DNA of 64,000 bases from Streptomyces polyasparticus. Its GTDB lineage: Bacteria > Actinomycetota > Actinomycetes > Streptomycetales > Streptomycetaceae. The notes under the pieces are model-generated. The model did not search any database. It worked only from the letters and a program-made list of their open reading frames with translations, and was not told the origin of the DNA. Positions within the stretch are counted from its first letter, which is position 1; every line of letters starts with the position of its first letter. Location: contig NZ_JACTVJ010000006.1 of the NCBI RefSeq assembly GCF_014493765.1, positions 434,001 to 498,000 of the forward strand. The letters run 5' to 3'. Positions 34,699 to 43,589 of the stretch are shown in pieces. Both the position numbers and the translations under genes were made by a program.

Positions 34699-36594
34699 AT
34701 GTCGAATCTCCGCGAACCGGCCGCACGCGCAGATCGCCGTGAGGGCGGCGGGCGGCACGGCAGGCAGCCGAGCCGCGCCGCCCAGCCGCCGCTGCCCGAG
34801 ACGCACATACGCCGCCAGCTGCTGCGCATCGCGGTGCTGCCCGCCGTCGCGGTCTCCCTGTGCGGCGCGGCCGCGGTCCTGTTCACCCTGCGCTCGACCG
34901 AGGCGAGCCCCGACACAGAGCTCTGGGTCGTGCTCGGCGGCGCAGGCTTAGTCGCCCTGGCCGGGATCGCCTCGGCGGCCATCGCCGCCGAGCGTTCGGC
35001 CAGGACCGCACGCGACCGGCTCATCTCCCTGCGCAAGACCAGCGCCCGCAGCCAGGCCGATCTGCGACAGCTCGTGGAGCGGCTGCGCCGCGGCGAAGGA
35101 CCGCCGCCCCGCAAGGCGCCCCCGCGGCCGAGCCAGGACCCCGACGAGTTCGAGCAGCTGGCCGAGGAGCTGACCCGCGCCCACGAGATGGCGGTCGCCT
35201 CCGTCGTGCAGGCATCCCAGCTCTCCAGCCACGCCGGCAGCGAACAGAAGGTCGAGGTCTTCGTCAACCTCGCCCGGCGGCTGCAGTCCCTGGTGCACCG
35301 CGAGATCCAGCTGCTCGACGAGCTGGAGAACGAGGTCGAGGACCCCGAGCTGCTCAAGGGCCTCTTCCATGTGGACCACCTCGCCACCCGCATCCGCCGC
35401 CACGCGGAGAACCTCGCGGTGCTCGGCGGCGCCATCTCCCGGCGCCAGTGGTCCAACCCGGTCACCATGACCGAGGTGCTCCGCTCCGCGATCGCGGAGG
35501 TCGAGCAGTACTCGCGCGTCAAGCTGGTGCCCCCGATCGACGGCACCCTGCGCGGCCACGCCGTCGCCGACGTCATCCACCTGGTGGCCGAACTCGTCGA
35601 GAACGCCACGGTGTTCTCCGCACCCCACACGCAGGTGCTGCTGCGCGCCAGCCATGTGACCGCGGGCCTCGCGGTCGAGGTCGAGGACCGGGGCCTCGGC
35701 ATGCCGGTCACCGAGCAGAACAAGATGAACACCCTGCTCTCCGACCCCGACCAGGTCAACGTCGCGAGTCTCCTCTCCGACGGCCGGATCGGCCTCTTCG
35801 TGGTCTCCGCGCTCGCCCGGCGGCACGGTGTCGCCGTACGGCTGCAGTCGAACATCTACGGGGGAATCCAGGCGGTCATCGTCCTGCCGCAGGGGCTGCT
35901 CGGTGCCGAACAGACACCGCAGCCGTCGGCGCAGAGCGCCGACGCGCCGCGCGTCCCGAACCCCGGAGCCGGCGAGCCTGCACAGCTCACCAGCTCCGAG
36001 CAGACCGGAGCCACGCCCCGGCCCGTGCCGCAGCCGGTACCCCAGCCCGTGACCCGCGGCGCGGCCGCGCCCGCCCTCGCCTCGCGCACAGCGGGGAGTT
36101 CCTCGCTGAGCCACGTACCGGAGCAGCCGCAGCGCGAGGACGCCGGGTACGAGGACGGCGTGTACGAGCCCACCTCCGCCGGACTCCCGGTGACAGGCAA
36201 CGGCACCCGCCTCAACGGCGGCGCACCGCTCCCCGTGCGTGCCACCCACGAGGAGCGGCCCACTCCCTCGGACGCCGTACCGGGCATCCGGCCGGAGGAC
36301 CGCGCCGCCGTCACCGAGCACCACAGCTCACCGGCCCCGGGGCACAGCGCGGTGCGCGGCACCATGGGCCGCCCGCAGCTGCCCAAGCGCCGAGCCCAGG
36401 AGCACATCGTTCCGCAGCTGCGCGAAGAGCCGCCCACCCGCACGGACAACGGGCATCTGGTCGGCCACGATCCGGGTCTGATGGCCGCGTTCCAGCGGGG
36501 CATCGGACTCGCCGAGGCCGCGGACATGGCGCAGGACCCCGCCCAGGACCGCGAACAGACCCTCCGCAGCCGGGGAAGTGACCCGACCGGATGA
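34699..36594 (+). CDS. cvnA: Conservon sensor-kinase-like membrane protein CvnA
   Basis: First protein of a cvn conservon, 631 residues. Two membrane helices near the N terminus (IAVLPAVAVSLCGAAAVLF and LWVVLGGAGLVALAGIASA) flank a very short outside loop, so there is almost no sensor domain. A helical region (residues 100-240, HEMAVASVVQASQL) leads to an HATPase_c domain with VAELVENATVFS, EDRGLGM and DGRIGLFVVSALARRH. There is no clear phosphorylated histidine motif. The last 230 residues are Pro/Gln-rich and probably unstructured. In known conservons CvnA forms a membrane complex with CvnB-D, similar to eukaryotic G-protein sensing. ATG preceded by GAGGA. Confidence 0.93.
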   Translation: MSNLREPAARADRREGGGRHGRQPSRAAQPPLPETHIRRQLLRIAVLPAVAVSLCGAAAVLFTLRSTEASPDTELWVVLGGAGLVALAGIASAAIAAERSARTARDRLISLRKTSARSQADLRQLVERLRRGEGPPPRKAPPRPSQDPDEFEQLAEELTRAHEMAVASVVQASQLSSHAGSEQKVEVFVNLARRLQSLVHREIQLLDELENEVEDPELLKGLFHVDHLATRIRRHAENLAVLGGAISRRQWSNPVTMTEVLRSAIAEVEQYSRVKLVPPIDGTLRGHAVADVIHLVAELVENATVFSAPHTQVLLRASHVTAGLAVEVEDRGLGMPVTEQNKMNTLLSDPDQVNVASLLSDGRIGLFVVSALARRHGVAVRLQSNIYGGIQAVIVLPQGLLGAEQTPQPSAQSADAPRVPNPGAGEPAQLTSSEQTGATPRPVPQPVPQPVTRGAAAPALASRTAGSSSLSHVPEQPQREDAGYEDGVYEPTSAGLPVTGNGTRLNGGAPLPVRATHEERPTPSDAVPGIRPEDRAAVTEHHSSPAPGHSAVRGTMGRPQLPKRRAQEHIVPQLREEPPTRTDNGHLVGHDPGLMAAFQRGIGLAEAADMAQDPAQDREQTLRSRGSDPTG

Positions 36595-36680
36595 CCCATC
36601 GATTACCCCCCACCCCCGCGAACCCCGCGACCCTTTCGATCCTGCCGCAGGACCCTCGTACCCCAAGGAGTCGATCCACC

Positions 36681-37109
36681 ATGGCGAGCGATGTGCCGAA
36701 CGGCCATGTCTCCGATCTCGACTGGCTGTTGAGCGGCTTGGTGCAGCGAGTACCCCACACCCGCAGCGCGGTGCTCCTCTCCTCCGACGGACTGGTCAAA
36801 TCCGTCCACGGACTCGACACCGACAGCGCCGACCACATGGCCGCGCTGGCCTCCGGCCTGTACTCCCTCGGCCGCAGCGCCGGCGCGCGTTTCGGGGACG
36901 GCGGTGAGGTGCGCCAGGTCGTCGTCGAACTGGACTCCACCCTGCTGTTCGTCTCCACCGCCGGCTCCGGCACCTGTCTCGCGGTGCTCGCGGGACGGGA
37001 CGCCGACGCGGCCGTCCTCGGCTACGAGATGGCGATGCTGGTCAAGAGCGTCCGGCCCTACTTGGTGACACCCGCTCGGCAGGCCGCCGAGTCCGGTCTG
37101 AGGCCCTGA
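36681..37109 (+). CDS. cvnB: Conservon roadblock/LC7 protein CvnB
   Basis: A 142-residue protein of the roadblock/LC7 (MglB-like) fold: LDWLLSGLVQRVPHTRSAVL then SSDGLVKSVHGLD and a C-terminal helix. Such proteins act as activators or scaffolds for small GTPases and here should work on CvnD. ATG follows AAGGAG at 10 bases; the frame extends a little upstream into the spacer. It is separated by 86 bases from cvnA and by 2 bases from cvnC. Confidence 0.94.
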   Translation: MASDVPNGHVSDLDWLLSGLVQRVPHTRSAVLLSSDGLVKSVHGLDTDSADHMAALASGLYSLGRSAGARFGDGGEVRQVVVELDSTLLFVSTAGSGTCLAVLAGRDADAAVLGYEMAMLVKSVRPYLVTPARQAAESGLRP

Positions 37110-37111
37110 GA

Positions 37112-37489
37112 GTGGCGGCCCCGCAGGACGGGCCGTGGCTCGACGACGCGGCCGGCCGGCTGGTGCGCCCCTACACGGTGAGCAATGGGCGCACCCGGCC
37201 GACCGCTGCCTTGGATCTTCTCTCGATGGTGATGACCACCGGCGCCGTGCCGGCCGGTCAGATGGGACCCGAGCACACCGACGCGCTCGGTCTGATCGGG
37301 TCCCGACCCACCTCGGTGGCGGAGGTGGCCGCGCACTTACGGCTGCCCGCCGTGGTCACCAAGGTGGTGCTCTCGGATCTCGTCGACTGCGGGGCGCTCA
37401 CCGCGAAGGCCCCGTCGTTCCGTACGCAGAACCCCACCGACCGGTCGCTATTGGAGGCAGTGCTCGATGGCCTACGACGACGGCTCTGA
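37112..37489 (+). CDS. cvnC: Conservon DUF742 protein CvnC
   Basis: A 125-residue DUF742 protein: VRPYTVSNGRTRPTAALDLL at the start is the family signature, followed by a winged-helix-like region (GLIGSRPTSVAEVAAHLRLP and VVLSDLVDCGALTAKAP). GTG start two bases after the cvnB stop; its 3' end overlaps cvnD by 23 bases. Part of the CvnA-D membrane complex; exact role not known. Confidence 0.94.
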   Translation: MAAPQDGPWLDDAAGRLVRPYTVSNGRTRPTAALDLLSMVMTTGAVPAGQMGPEHTDALGLIGSRPTSVAEVAAHLRLPAVVTKVVLSDLVDCGALTAKAPSFRTQNPTDRSLLEAVLDGLRRRL

Positions 37490-38078
37490 CGCCTTCGCCC
37501 AGGACCCCTTCCCCACCGCGCTCAAAATCCTCGTCGCGGGGGGTTTCGGGGTCGGCAAGACGACGTTCGTGGGCGCCGTCAGCGAGATCGAACCGCTGAG
37601 CACCGAAGAGCTGCTCACCACCGTGAGTGTCGGCACCGACCGGCTCGACGGGATCGAGCACAAGACCACGACGACGGTCGCCATGGACTTCGGCCGGATC
37701 ACGCTCGACTCCCGCAATGTGCTCTATCTCTTCGGCACACCGGGCCAGGAGCGGTTCTGGTTCATGTGGGACGAGCTGTCCGAGGGGGCACTCGGCGCGG
37801 TGATCCTCGCCGACACGCGCCGCCTCGAGGACTGCTTCTCCGCCGTCGACTTCTTCGAGCGCCGCGGAATCGGCTTCGTGGTCGCGGTCAACGAGTTCGA
37901 CGGCGCCTTCCGCTACGAGCCGGAAGAAGTACGCGCCGCCATAGATCTCCGGCCCGAGGTCCCGGTGGTCCTGACCGACGCCAGAATCTCCTCGTCCGGC
38001 ATCCAGACCCTGGTGACCCTCGTGCAGCATCTGCTCACGAAGTCCACTCCGGCCCCGAGCTTTGGAGCAACGACATGA
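37467..38078 (+). CDS. cvnD: Conservon GTPase CvnD
   Basis: Small GTP-binding protein of 203 residues, related to MglA/Ras-like GTPases. Walker A is GGFGVGKTTF (about residues 25-34), the switch regions contain TVSVGTD and TTTVAMDFG, the G3-like motif is LFGTPGQERFWFMW, and the G4-like motif is AVNEFDG in place of NKxD. It is the molecular switch of the conservon. The start overlaps cvnC and its stop overlaps the next gene start (ATGA). Confidence 0.95.
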   Translation: MAYDDGSDAFAQDPFPTALKILVAGGFGVGKTTFVGAVSEIEPLSTEELLTTVSVGTDRLDGIEHKTTTTVAMDFGRITLDSRNVLYLFGTPGQERFWFMWDELSEGALGAVILADTRRLEDCFSAVDFFERRGIGFVVAVNEFDGAFRYEPEEVRAAIDLRPEVPVVLTDARISSSGIQTLVTLVQHLLTKSTPAPSFGATT

Positions 38079-38644
38079 CGTACGACCCGACCGGGCATCT
38101 CCTGCTCACGCCCATCGACAAGGAGGCGCCGAGCCGGGTGCAGCGCCTGCGCCAGCTCGGCCTGGGCGAACATGCGGACCCGGCCTTCGACGCCTTCGCG
38201 GACCGGCTCGCCGAGGTGACCGGGGCGCCCTTCTCGATGGTCAACTTCATCGACGAGAACCGGCAGTTCTTCGCCGGACTGCACACCCCCACCGGCACCC
38301 ACTCGGGCAGCGAACTGGGCGCGGCGGCCGCAAGCGCCGGCGTCAGCCGCTACATGGCCCGTGACCACGGCTACTGCCCGCACGTCGTGGTGCGCCGCAA
38401 GGCCCTTGTCCTGGAGGACGTCTGCGACTACCCGCGGTTCGCGGGCAACCCCGTCGTCGACGAGATCGGCATCCGCTCGTATCTCGGCGCGCCGCTCATC
38501 GACCGTACGGGCATGGCGCTCGGCACCATCTGCGTGGTCGACACCGAGCCGCGCCCTTGGGGAAGGGCGGGGCTCGAGACGATCAAGTCCCTGGCCGCCG
38601 AGCTGATCGAGCAGATCCACCGCCGGGAGGACGGCCGCATCTGA
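38075..38644 (+). CDS. GAF-domain protein, fifth gene of the conservon
   Basis: A 189-residue protein that is mostly one GAF domain: FDAFADRLAEVTGAPFSMVN, FIDENRQFFAGLH, HGYCPHVVVRRKALVLEDVC and IRSYLGAPLIDRTGMALGTI. The cysteine in GYCPH corresponds to the position used for chromophore or redox sensing in some GAF proteins, so a sensory function is possible. ATG overlaps the cvnD stop (ATGA), so translation is coupled. The near-absent sensor loop in CvnA makes this protein a plausible input module; this is inference. Confidence 0.88.
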   Translation: MTYDPTGHLLLTPIDKEAPSRVQRLRQLGLGEHADPAFDAFADRLAEVTGAPFSMVNFIDENRQFFAGLHTPTGTHSGSELGAAAASAGVSRYMARDHGYCPHVVVRRKALVLEDVCDYPRFAGNPVVDEIGIRSYLGAPLIDRTGMALGTICVVDTEPRPWGRAGLETIKSLAAELIEQIHRREDGRI

Positions 38645-38652
38645 CATCAAGT

Positions 38653-38694
38653 CCCGTTCGTGCCGTGCGAGTTCGCGCACGAGGAACGGGGCCG
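38653..38694. terminator. Imperfect hairpin between converging genes
   Basis: CAAGTCCCGTTCGTGC can pair with GCACGAGGAACGGG downstream with a 3-base bulge. It lies between the end of the GAF gene and the end of the facing acyl-CoA dehydrogenase gene. Confidence 0.4.
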
Positions 38695-38719
38695 ACGGGG
38701 GACTTCACGGCAAGGTCGT

Positions 38720-40012
38720 TCAGGCCTTGCCGACACAGTGCGTGCGCTGCGGCGGGACCTGACCCCAGCGTCCCTCCGCCAAGGACACGTCCTGCACGGG
38801 GCTCGGCGGCTCCTTCCGTACGAGCTCGCTCAGCCGCTCCGACCAGCTGCCCTTCGCCGTGCCCAGGGCCACCTCGGCGAGCCTGAGCAGCTGGACGTCC
38901 GAGGTGCCTGCCGGCGCGAAGATATGGTGCGCGTCGCGCAGGAACCGCTCGATGGGCCGGTTGGTGAACAGGCCGGCGGCGGCATGGATCTCCATCGCGT
39001 TGCGCGCCGAGTCCAGGGCCGATTCGACATTGACGACCTTGGCGTTCATCAACTCCGCGTCGCAGTCCACGCCTTGGTCGAGCAGATGCACCGCGTGATA
39101 CGCGGCGAGGCGGGCGGTCATCAGGCGGGACTGCATCTGGCCCAGCTTGATTTTGACGTTGGCGAGCGCGTGCAGTGGCTTGCCGTAGCGCTCGCGCTCC
39201 GCGCAGAACCGGGTGGTCTCCTCCACCAGCGCCTGGTGGATCCCGAGGGACACGGCCGTGAGGTTCGCCCGGCCGTAGAGCACGGAAGAGGAGTAGGCCA
39301 CGGAGAGGCCGTCGCCCTCCGCGCCGAGCCGGTTGGCCGCGGGGACACGGCAGTTGTCGAAGATCAGCTCGCCGAAGCTGAAGCCGTGCAGGCCCATGGC
39401 GGGCTGCTGCTCGCCCAGCGAGAAGCCCGGGCGGTCCGACTCCACCAGGAAGGCTGTCAGGCCCTTGGACCCCGGTCCGGTGCGGACGATGACGCCGTGC
39501 AGATCGCCGACATGGCTGTTGCCCACGTACACCTTGCGGCCGTTCAGGACGTAGTCGTCGCCGTCGCGTAAGGCGCTCGCCGCCATGCCGAGGACATGGC
39601 CGCCCGACTCGTGTTCGGTGACCGCGATCGTCGGCAGGCAGCGGCCGGCCGCGACGGCCGGCAGCCAGGTCTTCTTCTGCTCGTCGTTGCCGAAGTGCAC
39701 GATCTTGGCGACGCCCAGCTGGGAGGCCTGCAGCATCGCCCCCATCGCTCCGCTGACCCGCGAGAGCTCCTCGATGATGATGGTCTTGGCCAGATGCCCG
39801 GCGCCCATGCCGCCGTACGACTCGGGGATGGTCGCCCCGAGCCAGCCCTGCTGCGCGATCAGACGGGATATGCCGTGGGCAGTGGTACGCGACTCCTCCA
39901 TGGCGGGGATCCGCGGGCGGACCTCCAGTTCGGCGAAACCCCTGACGTGTTCCCGGAGTTGTCGGTGCCGTCGGCTGGTGAAGTAGCTGTCCATGGTGCC
40001 CATGCCGTCCAT
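38720..40012 (-). CDS. Acyl-CoA dehydrogenase family flavoprotein
   Basis: FAD enzyme of 430 residues with the full three-domain plan: helical N-domain (FTSRRHRQLREHVRGFAELE), beta-barrel with TIAVTEHESGGHV and LNGRKVYVGNS, and C-domain with RERYGKPLHALANVK and IHAAAGLFTNRPIERFLRDA. At the usual catalytic-glutamate region I see no obvious glutamate near RDAHHIFAPAGTSDVQ, so it may act on an acyl-carrier-bound or unusual substrate instead of normal beta-oxidation. ATG follows GGAGG at 10 bases. A long non-coding region with strong hairpins precedes it. No acyl-CoA pathway genes adjoin. Confidence 0.88.
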   Translation of the reverse strand: MDGMGTMDSYFTSRRHRQLREHVRGFAELEVRPRIPAMEESRTTAHGISRLIAQQGWLGATIPESYGGMGAGHLAKTIIIEELSRVSGAMGAMLQASQLGVAKIVHFGNDEQKKTWLPAVAAGRCLPTIAVTEHESGGHVLGMAASALRDGDDYVLNGRKVYVGNSHVGDLHGVIVRTGPGSKGLTAFLVESDRPGFSLGEQQPAMGLHGFSFGELIFDNCRVPAANRLGAEGDGLSVAYSSSVLYGRANLTAVSLGIHQALVEETTRFCAERERYGKPLHALANVKIKLGQMQSRLMTARLAAYHAVHLLDQGVDCDAELMNAKVVNVESALDSARNAMEIHAAAGLFTNRPIERFLRDAHHIFAPAGTSDVQLLRLAEVALGTAKGSWSERLSELVRKEPPSPVQDVSLAEGRWGQVPPQRTHCVGKA

Positions 40013-40035
40013 CGCGAGCCTTCCTCCGTGAAAAG

Positions 40036-40061
40036 CCTGCTCGCAGGGTTGTTCGAGCAGG
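40036..40061 (-). promoter_or_regulatory. Hairpin directly before the acyl-CoA dehydrogenase ribosome site
   Basis: CCTGCTCG (40036-40043) pairs with CGAGCAGG (40054-40061), loop of 10 bases. On the mRNA it is followed by CTTTTC and then the GGAGG of the acyl-CoA dehydrogenase. This could be an attenuator or a translation-control hairpin. Confidence 0.45.
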
Positions 40062-40215
40062 AGTTTTCTTCGAAGTGGTCCCGTCCCGAACAGGCCACCA
40101 CACCATCTTGTTGAAGGTTGAGCCGACCACAAGATCGTCTCGCAACTTTGGCGCAAAAGGGGACAGTTGACATGTGCCGGCTCGGCGTCGGGTGCGGTGA
40201 GTCCATCCGGTCCAC

Positions 40216-40261
40216 GCCCGAGGCATTCCCCTCGTCCATCCGGCTGCCACATGCCTCGGGC
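40216..40261. promoter_or_regulatory. 11-base-pair hairpin in the upstream region
   Basis: GCCCGAGGCAT (40216-40226) pairs perfectly with ATGCCTCGGGC (40251-40261), loop of 24 bases. It lies about 205 bases before the acyl-CoA dehydrogenase start on the same presumed leader. Confidence 0.4.
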
Positions 40262-41202
40262 AACAGTTTCAGCGGCATATGGCAGACCGGGTCGCAGGAC
40301 CGCCCCGGAACGCTCAGAGTGTCCAACTCGAGCGACAGAATTCGGACACAGTCGCCCTTGTCCGGGTCGGAATTGGACTCACGGAATGGTCCTCCTCTGT
40401 TTCGCATCCTGAGATGGGGTTACGGGAGTGCCGGGGTAGGTCCGGAGTGCCGGGGTTTCGGCCTGCTGACGCACCCGTTCCGTGGCGCATTTCCGGACTC
40501 TCCCGCCACAGGCGCCCCGCGAAGTGGAACGCCTGTTCGCTGTCCGGAAGGGGCGTACTGCAGGAACGGTTCGGCTACACGTCGGTACGGAGGCAGGCGG
40601 CCCGGCGCATGGATGCGCGCGGGGGCGCAAAGGGGGCGCGTTCGCACCTCGGGGGCGTGGCTCCGGGTGAGCCGGCCGCCCTCGGACTGTTTCGTGGTTC
40701 AGTGCCTGGCTGTCTCGTGTTTCAGTGCCTTGATGTCCTGCGGGTCGGCGCCTGGTGCTTCCGCGGCTCGGCTCCTGACTGTCCGGTGGGTCAGTACGTG
40801 AGGGCCGTCCCGGACAGGATTTGGCGGGGGAGCGGGCGGCTCCCCGCAGCCCGGTGACGGGACCCGCCGGCTCGGGTCCTGCGGGACCTCGAGGCCAAGC
40901 GGCGCTTGCTCGCCCGGCATGAGCCGATTTCGGATCTTGCCGGGGCGTGGGGGCCGGCGCGCACGCCAGCCGCACGGTCGTCATGCGCGGACCACCCGAG
41001 CGCTCGGCTGCGCTCGGGTGGGCAGGGGGTGCCCCCCTCGCGTTGATTCCCTCCTCCGCCTTGCAACAGAGCGCAGCCGAGTTGAGAGCTTGGGGAAGGG
41101 GGGGGCAGGCCCCGCTTCGACAGCCGCCGCAGGCGCGGCTTCCATGTCCGGCGGGATCCGAGATCGGCTTCCGGGTCCGTCAGGGTCCCCCCCAGTGACG
41201 CG
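40262..41202. other. Gene-poor stretch between acyl-CoA dehydrogenase and enolase genes
   Basis: About 0.94 kb, part of a 1.19-kb gap. Open frames exist on both strands but their products are rich in Arg, Pro and Ser, lack ribosome sites and match no family I know. It holds a 23-base direct repeat (TCGTG-TTCAGTGCCT at 40692 and 40715), a 12-base-pair hairpin at 40992-41021, and GGGGGTGCCCCC nearby. On the minus strand GAGGAGG (about 40390) precedes a GTG that opens a 22-codon frame, which I do not call a gene. Confidence 0.55.
40992..41021. terminator. 12-base-pair hairpin downstream of the enolase gene
   Basis: CCACCCGAGCGC (40992-41003) pairs perfectly with GCGCTCGGGTGG (41010-41021), loop TCGGCT. 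It lies about 180 bases after the stop of the enolase-superfamily gene on the minus strand. Confidence 0.6.
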
Positions 41203-42375
41203 CTAGCCCAGCACATCCACCGCCAACTCCCGCACCACGGCCTCGTCCACCTCGACCCCGAGGCCCGGCCCCGTGGGCACCTGGGCGATGCCCTTGTCCA
41301 CGGTCACGGTCGGGCCGGCGTACGGGGAGGCGATGAACTGGCGGCCGTTGAGGTCCACCGGGGTGTCGATGCCGTGCGCGGCGAACAGGTGGAGCGACGC
41401 GGCGAGGCCGAGGTCGGAGTCCGTGAGGCCCGAGCCCATCAGGCGCACCCCGCTGTCCTCCGCCAGCTGGCACAGCCGCCGCGACAGTGTGAGTCCGCCG
41501 CTGCGCTGCACCTTGGCGATGGCGACGTCCACCGCCTCCAGGCGTACGAAGGTCGCCAGGTCCGAGGGGTGGCGCAGCGACTCGTCCAGGGCGACCGGCA
41601 GGGGAGAGGTGTCGCGCAGCCGGCGCAGCCCGGCGATGTCGTTGGCGGGCAGCGGCTGTTCGAAGGCGGTGACGCCCCACTCGTCCAGGCGGCGGGCCAC
41701 GCGCAGGGCGCTGTGCACGGAGTAGGCCTGGTTGGCGTCCACCCACAGCGGTGCGGAAGGGGCATGCTCGCGTACGGCGGCGACCACCGCGAGATCGGTC
41801 TCCTCGTCGTGCAGGCCGATCTTGACCTTGAAGGCCTGATAGCCGAGCGCGAGCCCTTCGGCCACGCTCTCGCCCACCTGCGACGGGGTCTGGCCCGAGA
41901 CGATCCAGCCCAACTGCAGTGATTCAAGGCGGCGTTGCCCCCACAGCACCCCCAGCGGCACGCCGGCCGCCCGTCCGAGCAGATCGTGCAGGGCCACGTC
42001 CACCGCCGACTTGGCGAGCGGCGCGCCGATGCTGAAGCCCCGGTTCACCGCACGGTCGAAGGCGCGGTCGACGCCGTCCAGATCCCAGGCGGGGCGGCCG
42101 GTGATGGCGGGGGCGAGATAGCGGTCGATGGTCGTGACGATCGACTCGGAGGTCTCGTACGTCCAGGCGGGGATGGGGGTCGCCTCGCCCCAGCCGTGCA
42201 CCCCGTCGGCGCTCACCTTGACCAGGATCCGGATGCTCGGCCGCCCTGCGACGGCCACCGAGCCGCCGGAGACGCCGAACGAGCGGTGCGTGGGCAGTGC
42301 CACCGCGAAGGTCTCGACGCGGTCGACGGTCAGGGAGGTCAGGGCGGCGAGTGCGGGCGCTCCGGTCGGTTCCAT
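41203..42375 (-). CDS. Enolase-superfamily enzyme (muconate-lactonizing / epimerase type)
   Basis: Metal-dependent enzyme of 390 residues in the MLE subgroup. Barrel signatures: the KxK lysines in YQAFKVKIG, metal ligands in LWVDANQAY (Asp), AFEQPLP (Glu) and VALDESL (Asp), and a later lysine in AIAKVQRSGG. This set fits muconate cycloisomerases, dipeptide epimerases and N-succinyl-amino-acid racemases; the exact reaction is not readable. It diverges from an SsuABC-type importer, and a GAAAGCGCTTTC palindrome lies in between, so enzyme and importer probably handle one substrate. ATG at 42375 is not preceded by a strong ribosome site; an upstream in-frame ATG at 42465 is less likely. Confidence 0.87.
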   Translation of the reverse strand: MEPTGAPALAALTSLTVDRVETFAVALPTHRSFGVSGGSVAVAGRPSIRILVKVSADGVHGWGEATPIPAWTYETSESIVTTIDRYLAPAITGRPAWDLDGVDRAFDRAVNRGFSIGAPLAKSAVDVALHDLLGRAAGVPLGVLWGQRRLESLQLGWIVSGQTPSQVGESVAEGLALGYQAFKVKIGLHDEETDLAVVAAVREHAPSAPLWVDANQAYSVHSALRVARRLDEWGVTAFEQPLPANDIAGLRRLRDTSPLPVALDESLRHPSDLATFVRLEAVDVAIAKVQRSGGLTLSRRLCQLAEDSGVRLMGSGLTDSDLGLAASLHLFAAHGIDTPVDLNGRQFIASPYAGPTVTVDKGIAQVPTGPGLGVEVDEAVVRELAVDVLG

Positions 42376-42515
42376 GTCCAACTTGGCCTCTCGGTAGGGG
42401 AGTTGCGGACGTGTGGTGCGGGAGACGAGCGAGGGGTGGGCTCGATGGAGCGGAAACCTGTGCACGACCTATTGACCGTGCGCTCGGGCGGTCATTAGCG
42501 TGACCGGGAGCGTAC

Positions 42516-42542
42516 CAGAAAGCGCTTTCTGAAAGCGTTTCC
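42516..42542. promoter_or_regulatory. LacI-type operator CAGAAAGCGCTTTCTG plus half-copy
   Basis: CAGAAAGCGCTTTCTG (42516-42531) is a perfect 16-base palindrome with the AAAGCGCTTT core used by LacI/CcpA-family regulators. A second imperfect copy, GAAAGCGTTTC, starts at its end. The site lies in the divergent promoter region between the enolase gene and the importer operon. The same core occurs at 50146-50157. Confidence 0.78.
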
Positions 42543-42634
42543 GATCAGAGCGCAGCGCAACCCCTGCACGGCCGGAGCGCGATCCCGGGCGACCGGCTCT
42601 ACGTCAACTGCACTCACCCCCAGGGGAGTTCCTC

Positions 42635-43498
42635 GTGAGTCAGAGCGCACTGTCCTCGGCACCCGTGAAGACCGCGGGTGTCGCGCTACGTGAAAGCCCG
42701 AGCGCGCGCGAGCGGTTCGGTGACGCCGTGGAGAAGAGCTGGCGTCCCGTCGCGCTGCTGCTCGCGTGCTTCGTGGCCTGGTGGGTGATCGCCGCCGCGG
42801 AACTGGTCGAGCCCTATCTCGTGCCCTCGCCCGGCAAGACCTTCCAGGTGATCGTCGACAAGCCCGACTACCTCTGGCAGCACAGCTGGGTGACCACCTA
42901 CGAGACGCTGATCGGCTTCGTCGTGGCGGTGGCCATCGGGGTGTTCGCCGCCGTGATCATGGTGTACTCCTCGACGGTCGAGAAAACGCTCTATCCGATC
43001 CTGCTGTTCGCGCAGGTCGTGCCGAAGATCGCCATCGCCCCGCTGTTCGTGGTGTGGCTGGGCTTCGGTATCGCGCCGAAGATCGTGATCGCGGTGCTCA
43101 TCGCGTTCTTCCCCGTGGTGATCTCGATGGTCACCGGGCTCAAGGCCGTCGACCCGGAGATGCTGCAGCTCTCCTCGACGATGGGTGCGAGCCCCTGGCA
43201 GACCTTTGTGAAGATCCGCTTCCCCGCGTCCCTGCCGCACCTGTTCTCCGGCCTCAAGGTCGCGGTGACGCTGGCCGTGACCGGTGCGGTGGTCGGGGAG
43301 TTCGTGGGCGCCAACGAGGGCCTCGGCTATGTGATTCTGCAGGCCAACGGCAACCTCGACACCCCGATGCTGTTCGCCGGACTCCTGGTGATGTCCCTGA
43401 TCGGTGTCGTGCTCTTCGTCATCGTGGAGATCGCCGAGAAGCTGCTGCTCCCCTGGCACGCGAGCCGCCGCGAGTCCGGTGTGACCACCGCTTTCTGA
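42635..43498 (+). CDS. ABC transporter permease (SsuC/TauC/ThiX type)
   Basis: Integral membrane subunit, 287 residues with about six spans (LLLACFVAWWVIAAAELVEP first). The coupling loop reads VDPEMLQLSSTMGASPWQTF with VKIRFPASLPHLFSGLKV, as in sulfonate, taurine and nitrate importers. GTG start preceded by AGGGGAG. First gene of a three-gene importer operon (permease, binding protein, ATPase) whose promoter region carries the GAAAGCGCTTTC operator. Confidence 0.92.
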   Translation: MSQSALSSAPVKTAGVALRESPSARERFGDAVEKSWRPVALLLACFVAWWVIAAAELVEPYLVPSPGKTFQVIVDKPDYLWQHSWVTTYETLIGFVVAVAIGVFAAVIMVYSSTVEKTLYPILLFAQVVPKIAIAPLFVVWLGFGIAPKIVIAVLIAFFPVVISMVTGLKAVDPEMLQLSSTMGASPWQTFVKIRFPASLPHLFSGLKVAVTLAVTGAVVGEFVGANEGLGYVILQANGNLDTPMLFAGLLVMSLIGVVLFVIVEIAEKLLLPWHASRRESGVTTAF

Positions 43499-43589
43499 CC
43501 GGCCCCGCGCCAAGCCGCTCAACTCGCAAGGCCCGTAACCCCATTCAGGCAAGTGACACCGACGTCCGCTCGTGAAAGGGCAGGCCACC

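Noticed and set aside
40330-40395. 22-codon peptide gene after GAGGAGG on the minus strand
   Set aside because: A single good ribosome-like site is not enough; no biosynthetic enzymes for a modified peptide lie nearby.
39859-40407. 182-codon minus-strand frame overlapping the acyl-CoA dehydrogenase start
   Set aside because: Half of it overlaps the gene in another frame, codon use is not Streptomyces-like and no family fits.
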